A stretch of DNA of 64,000 nt from Evansella sp041820985 (lineage in GTDB: Bacteria; Bacillota; Bacilli; Bacillales; Salisediminibacteriaceae): assembly GCF_041820985.1 (NCBI RefSeq), contig NZ_JBGUAU010000017.1, positions 1-64,000 of the forward strand, given 5' to 3'. The position numbers were made by a program, and so were the translations under genes. The notes beneath the pieces are model-generated. The model searched no databases. It was not told the origin of the DNA and worked only from the letters and a program-made list of their open reading frames with translations. Of this stretch, positions 60,959 through 64,000 are shown in pieces (the first letter of the stretch is position 1; each line of letters starts with the position of its first letter).

Positions 60959-62113
60959 TTATAGTATTTCTTTAAACATTGCAATTACTTCTTCTTTTGT
61001 AGGAATGAAAGGATTACCTGGTGCACAAGCATCTTTCATAGAGTTTTCTGCTAGTTTGTCTAGGTCTACTTCCGTTACTCCTAGCTCTGAAAGTTTCGTA
61101 GGAATTCCTACTTCTACTGATAGAGCTTTGATTGCTTCTACTGCTTCCGTAGCACACTCTTCATCTGTTTTATTTGCAACTTCTAAGCCCATCGCTTTTG
61201 CAATTGCACGGAATTTTTTAGGATCACGTTTCGCATTTTCTCTTTCCACGATCGGTAAGAGCATTGCGTTACATACACCATGTGGTAAGTCGTATACTCC
61301 ACCTAATTGGTGAGCCATTGCGTGTACGTATCCAAGACCAGCATTGTTGAATGCAATTCCTGCTAGGAACATAGCATATACCATTTGCTCACGTGCCTCA
61401 ATATCGTTACCATCTTTCACCGCACGTGGTAAATAGTTGTTGATAATTTCTACTGCCGCTAAAGCGGTAGCATCAGTTACAGGATACGCTCCTGGAGTAA
61501 CAATTGCTTCAATCGCATGTGTTAAAGCATCCATTCCTGTTGCAGCAGTTAAATCTGCTGGTTTCCCAACCATAAGCTCAGGATCGTTCACAGAAATAGT
61601 CGCTAAACTATTACGGTCTACCATTACCATTTTTACTTCTCTTTCTTCATCCGTAATTACATAGTTGATAGTATATTCCGCAGACGTACCTGCAGTTGTA
61701 TTTACTGCTACAATTGGAACAGAGCGGTGTTTTGTTTTTGCAACACCTTCAAACTCACGTACATCTCCACCATTTGTTACAACAAGACCAATCCCTTTTG
61801 CTGCATCTTGCGGTGATCCTCCACCTACAGAAACAATAAAATTACAATTGTTTTCATTATATACCGCTACACCATCATGTACATTTTTCGTTGTTGGATT
61901 CGGTTTTACATCATCATATACAACAAATTCTACTCCAACTGCAGTTAGTTGATCTAACACTTTGCCAGCAATACCGTTTTGATTTAAGAACTTGTCTGTT
62001 ACAACCAACGCTTTATTTAACCCTAATTCTTGAATATAGGGACCAACTTCGTTCAAACAACCTCTCCCCATTAAGTTCGTTGCTGGTACATTAAAAACTC
62101 GTGCATTACTCAT
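60959..62113 (-). CDS. Iron-containing (group III) NAD-dependent alcohol dehydrogenase
   Basis: 384 residues, similar throughout to Bacillus methanol / 1,3-propanediol dehydrogenases. NAD-binding GGGSPQDAAKG near 97-107; metal ligands Asp195, His199, His264 and His278 (DALTHAIEA, VHAMAHQLGG, PHGVCNA). The natural alcohol cannot be fixed: the fold covers methanol, ethanol, butanol and propanediol oxidisers. SD GGAGGAG. Several TTGTGA half-sites occur upstream. Not part of the usual pheT-rnhC neighbourhood. Confidence 0.9.
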   Translation of the reverse strand: MSNARVFNVPATNLMGRGCLNEVGPYIQELGLNKALVVTDKFLNQNGIAGKVLDQLTAVGVEFVVYDDVKPNPTTKNVHDGVAVYNENNCNFIVSVGGGSPQDAAKGIGLVVTNGGDVREFEGVAKTKHRSVPIVAVNTTAGTSAEYTINYVITDEEREVKMVMVDRNSLATISVNDPELMVGKPADLTAATGMDALTHAIEAIVTPGAYPVTDATALAAVEIINNYLPRAVKDGNDIEAREQMVYAMFLAGIAFNNAGLGYVHAMAHQLGGVYDLPHGVCNAMLLPIVERENAKRDPKKFRAIAKAMGLEVANKTDEECATEAVEAIKALSVEVGIPTKLSELGVTEVDLDKLAENSMKDACAPGNPFIPTKEEVIAMFKEIL

Positions 62114-62344
62114 GATAACTCCTCCAATTCAACTATATTTATGCTCAATAATTCACAAGTGTTTGGAAAACAATTACGAATTCTTGAATCTAGTTTCATT
62201 ATACAAAGTGTAAATATTTCCTTCCATGAAAAAAACAGTAAAAATCTCACAAAAATGTCCGAAAGTCGTACAGATTTGTGAACATGGTATCCGTTCCCTC
62301 AACTTAACGATCTTGTCCCGGTCGTTAAGAAATAGACCCAAATA

Positions 62345-62405
62345 AGAAAAGCGCCTGGAGCTAGACACCTTTCTAAATTCAAAAATTTTTTATAAATTCT
62401 TATCT
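62345..62405 (+). repeat. Dispersed repeat family B, short copy (pheT-adh spacer)
   Basis: AAGAAAAGCGCCTGGAGCTA and GACACCTTTCTAAATTC: left and right ends joined without the middle, as from an internal deletion. The rest of the 355-nt spacer holds adh upstream sequence. Confidence 0.75.
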
Positions 62406-62406
62406 T

Positions 62407-62451
62407 TTAAAAAAGGTATATCAAAAGGAGCTACCACCGCTCCTTTTGATA
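62407..62451 (-). terminator. pheT terminator
   Basis: TATCAAAAGGAGC (62419-62431) with GCTCCTTTTGATA (62439-62451), then TACCTTTTTT on the minus strand. Confidence 0.88.
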
Positions 62452-62468
62452 CACTTTCGAGTACAAAA

Positions 62469-64000
62469 CTACGATCTTAGCTTTGCACCTAATTTTTCTT
62501 CTACTCCAGCTAACACACTACTGTGTACTTTTGTTACTTCTTCTTCCGTTAATGTCTTTTCTGGATCTAGGTAGCGGAGAGAGAATGCCAACGATTTTTT
62601 CCCAGCTTCCATATGCTCTCCTTGATATAAGTCGAATAGAGCTACGTTTGTTAAAAGCTTGCCACCAAACTCTCTAATTACCTTTTCCACTTCTCCCGCT
62701 TGTACTGCTTCATCAACTACGAGAGCAATATCACGGTCCATAGCAGGGAAACGAGGAATAGCCTGGTAACGAATTGGTTCTGTTGATACTGTTACAAGTT
62801 CATGTAAGTTTAATTCAAACACATATGTTTCTGGTAGTGACCATTCTTTCGCAACAGATGGATGTAGTTGACCAAGTACCCCTACTTCTGATCCATTCAT
62901 TAGAAGTTTTGCTGTACGGCCCGGATGGAAGCCTTTTGCTTCCCCTTGAACAAATTCAGCACTCTCCAGAACATTCAATTGTGCTAGTAGACCTTCTACT
63001 ACACCTTTCGCAACAAAGAAATCAACCGCTTTTTTCTCCCCTTGCCAGCTATGATCATGCCATAGACCCATAACAGCACCTGAAACATATGTTGTTTCTT
63101 TTGGTTGAGTCGTAACTTCTGCTTCCTCTGTTAAGAATACAGAGCCCATTTCATATAAGTGTACATTCAGATTATTACGGTTTTTATTATGACTTAATGC
63201 ATCTAGTAAATGAGGAAGTAATGTTGTACGTAATGCACTTCTTTCCTCACTCATTGGAATGGCAACCTTTACTCGAGATACACCTTCCTTAAAATGTGAT
63301 TCCTTTTCTGCAGTAGTTAATGAATAACTAACTGCTTCATGCAGACCTGCGTTTTCAAGAAAACGTCGAACTTTTCGTTTATTCTTTTGTACATCCGTTA
63401 ACCCACCAGGTGTTGTGGGAGTGTTTGGTAACGTTGTAGGAATGTTATCATATCCGTACAAACGCCCTACTTCTTCTACCACATCCACTTCAATTTGGAT
63501 ATCCTGACGACGTGTCGGTACGGAAATAGTAAATACATCATTACTTTCTGAAAAAGCAAATTGAAGTTTTCCTAGGATTTCCTTCACTTCCGAAGAAGTA
63601 ATCGATGTTCCAAGAACTCCATTAATTTTTTCTAACGAAATAGATATTTCTTTCGGAGTTACGTCTAACTCATTGTGTTCCACAACTCCTGACAATACAG
63701 TACCACCAGCAAGCTCTGCGATTAATGCAGCTGCTCGTAATCCTGCCTCTTTTACGCGACTAGGATCTACCCCTTTTTCAAAGCGCGCACTAGCATCACT
63801 TCGAAGTCCTAGCTCACGTGACGCTTTACGAATCGTTGTTCCTTTAAAGTACGCTGCTTCTAGTAAAACTGTTGTTGTATCGTTCCCTACTTCGGAATCA
63901 GCTCCTCCCATAACACCTGCAAGTGCAACAGGAACTTCCCCATTAGTAATTGCTAAGTAGTCCGATGATAATGTACGTTCCACATCATCTAATGTTGTCA
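62469..64000 (-). CDS. pheT: Phenylalanyl-tRNA synthetase beta subunit (3' part)
   Basis: The frame stays open past the GTG at 63983 to the window edge (residues before VERTLSSDYL belong to it), so about 510 C-terminal residues of roughly 800 are seen. Visible: B3/4 region with ITNGEVPVALAGVMGG, B5 domain, the catalytic-like core with VVEEVGRLYGYDNIP, and the C-terminal FDX-ACB domain beginning near PRFPAMDRDIALVVDE. Pairs with pheS, expected just beyond the window. Confidence 0.97.
   Translation of the reverse strand, partial: TTLDDVERTLSSDYLAITNGEVPVALAGVMGGADSEVGNDTTTVLLEAAYFKGTTIRKASRELGLRSDASARFEKGVDPSRVKEAGLRAAALIAELAGGTVLSGVVEHNELDVTPKEISISLEKINGVLGTSITSSEVKEILGKLQFAFSESNDVFTISVPTRRQDIQIEVDVVEEVGRLYGYDNIPTTLPNTPTTPGGLTDVQKNKRKVRRFLENAGLHEAVSYSLTTAEKESHFKEGVSRVKVAIPMSEERSALRTTLLPHLLDALSHNKNRNNLNVHLYEMGSVFLTEEAEVTTQPKETTYVSGAVMGLWHDHSWQGEKKAVDFFVAKGVVEGLLAQLNVLESAEFVQGEAKGFHPGRTAKLLMNGSEVGVLGQLHPSVAKEWSLPETYVFELNLHELVTVSTEPIRYQAIPRFPAMDRDIALVVDEAVQAGEVEKVIREFGGKLLTNVALFDLYQGEHMEAGKKSLAFSLRYLDPEKTLTEEEVTKVHSSVLAGVEEKLGAKLRS

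Overview
The window is a low-GC Firmicutes chromosome segment, almost certainly from an endospore-forming member of the Bacillaceae. Evidence: the gene order follows the Bacillus subtilis hemL to pheT block almost gene for gene (hemAXCDBL, ysxC, lonA, lonB, clpX, tig, ysoA, tRNAs, ysnB, ysnA/rdgB, rph, gerM, racE, ysmB, gerE, ysmA, sdhCAB, yslB, lysC, uvrC, trxA, etfAB, fadB, fadR, lcfA, yshE, mutS2, polX, yshB, zapA, rnhC, pheT), and gerE, gerM and lonB are sporulation genes. Species cannot be fixed from sequence alone. Nearly all genes lie on the minus strand, so transcription runs from high to low coordinates; 57-59 kb, yslB, ysxD and one micro-ORF are on plus.

Layout. 0-6.8 kb: the heme operon. 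7-17.3 kb: protein quality control (lonA, lonB, clpX, trigger factor), ribosome assembly GTPase ysxC and a TPR protein. 17.9-24 kb: two tRNAs, the rph-rdgB-ysnB operon, gerM, a 14-copy 52-bp tandem array, racE and a MarR regulator. 24.3-30.6 kb: an insertion relative to B. subtilis, holding glcT-ptsHI with a GlcT-type antiterminator and an ECF sigma operon (sigma, short anti-sigma-like protein, large extracytoplasmic TPR protein). 30.8-37.8 kb: gerE with a sigma-K promoter, a FadR-controlled thioesterase (ysmA), succinate dehydrogenase, a Ktr potassium channel subunit, yslB. 38-42.4 kb: lysine-riboswitch-controlled lysC (with an internal start for the beta subunit), uvrC, trxA. 42.9-48.7 kb: fatty acid beta-oxidation (etfA, etfB, fadB, fadR, lcfA). 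49-57 kb: an ABC exporter, small membrane peptides, mutS2, polX, yshB, zapA. 57-64 kb: rnhC, a second ECF sigma/membrane protein pair, a phosphoesterase, an iron-type alcohol dehydrogenase and the 3' part of pheT.

The coding content is mostly conserved; the unusual material is in the spacers. Two dispersed intergenic repeat families (here called A and B), two strong 52-bp tandem arrays whose units contain inverted repeats, a third degenerate pair of about 51 bp, and a 201-bp palindromic MITE-like element account for most non-coding bulk. Regulatory highlights are an 18-bp FadR operator found identically before fadR and before ysmA, a RAT/terminator switch overlapping the glcT stop codon, a sigma-K promoter that fixes the gerE start, an autoregulatory-type ECF promoter, an L-box with terminator, and a possible small RNA downstream of the Ktr gene. 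Start codons were revised where a Shine-Dalgarno (SD) sequence and family length agreed; several genes start with TTG or GTG.
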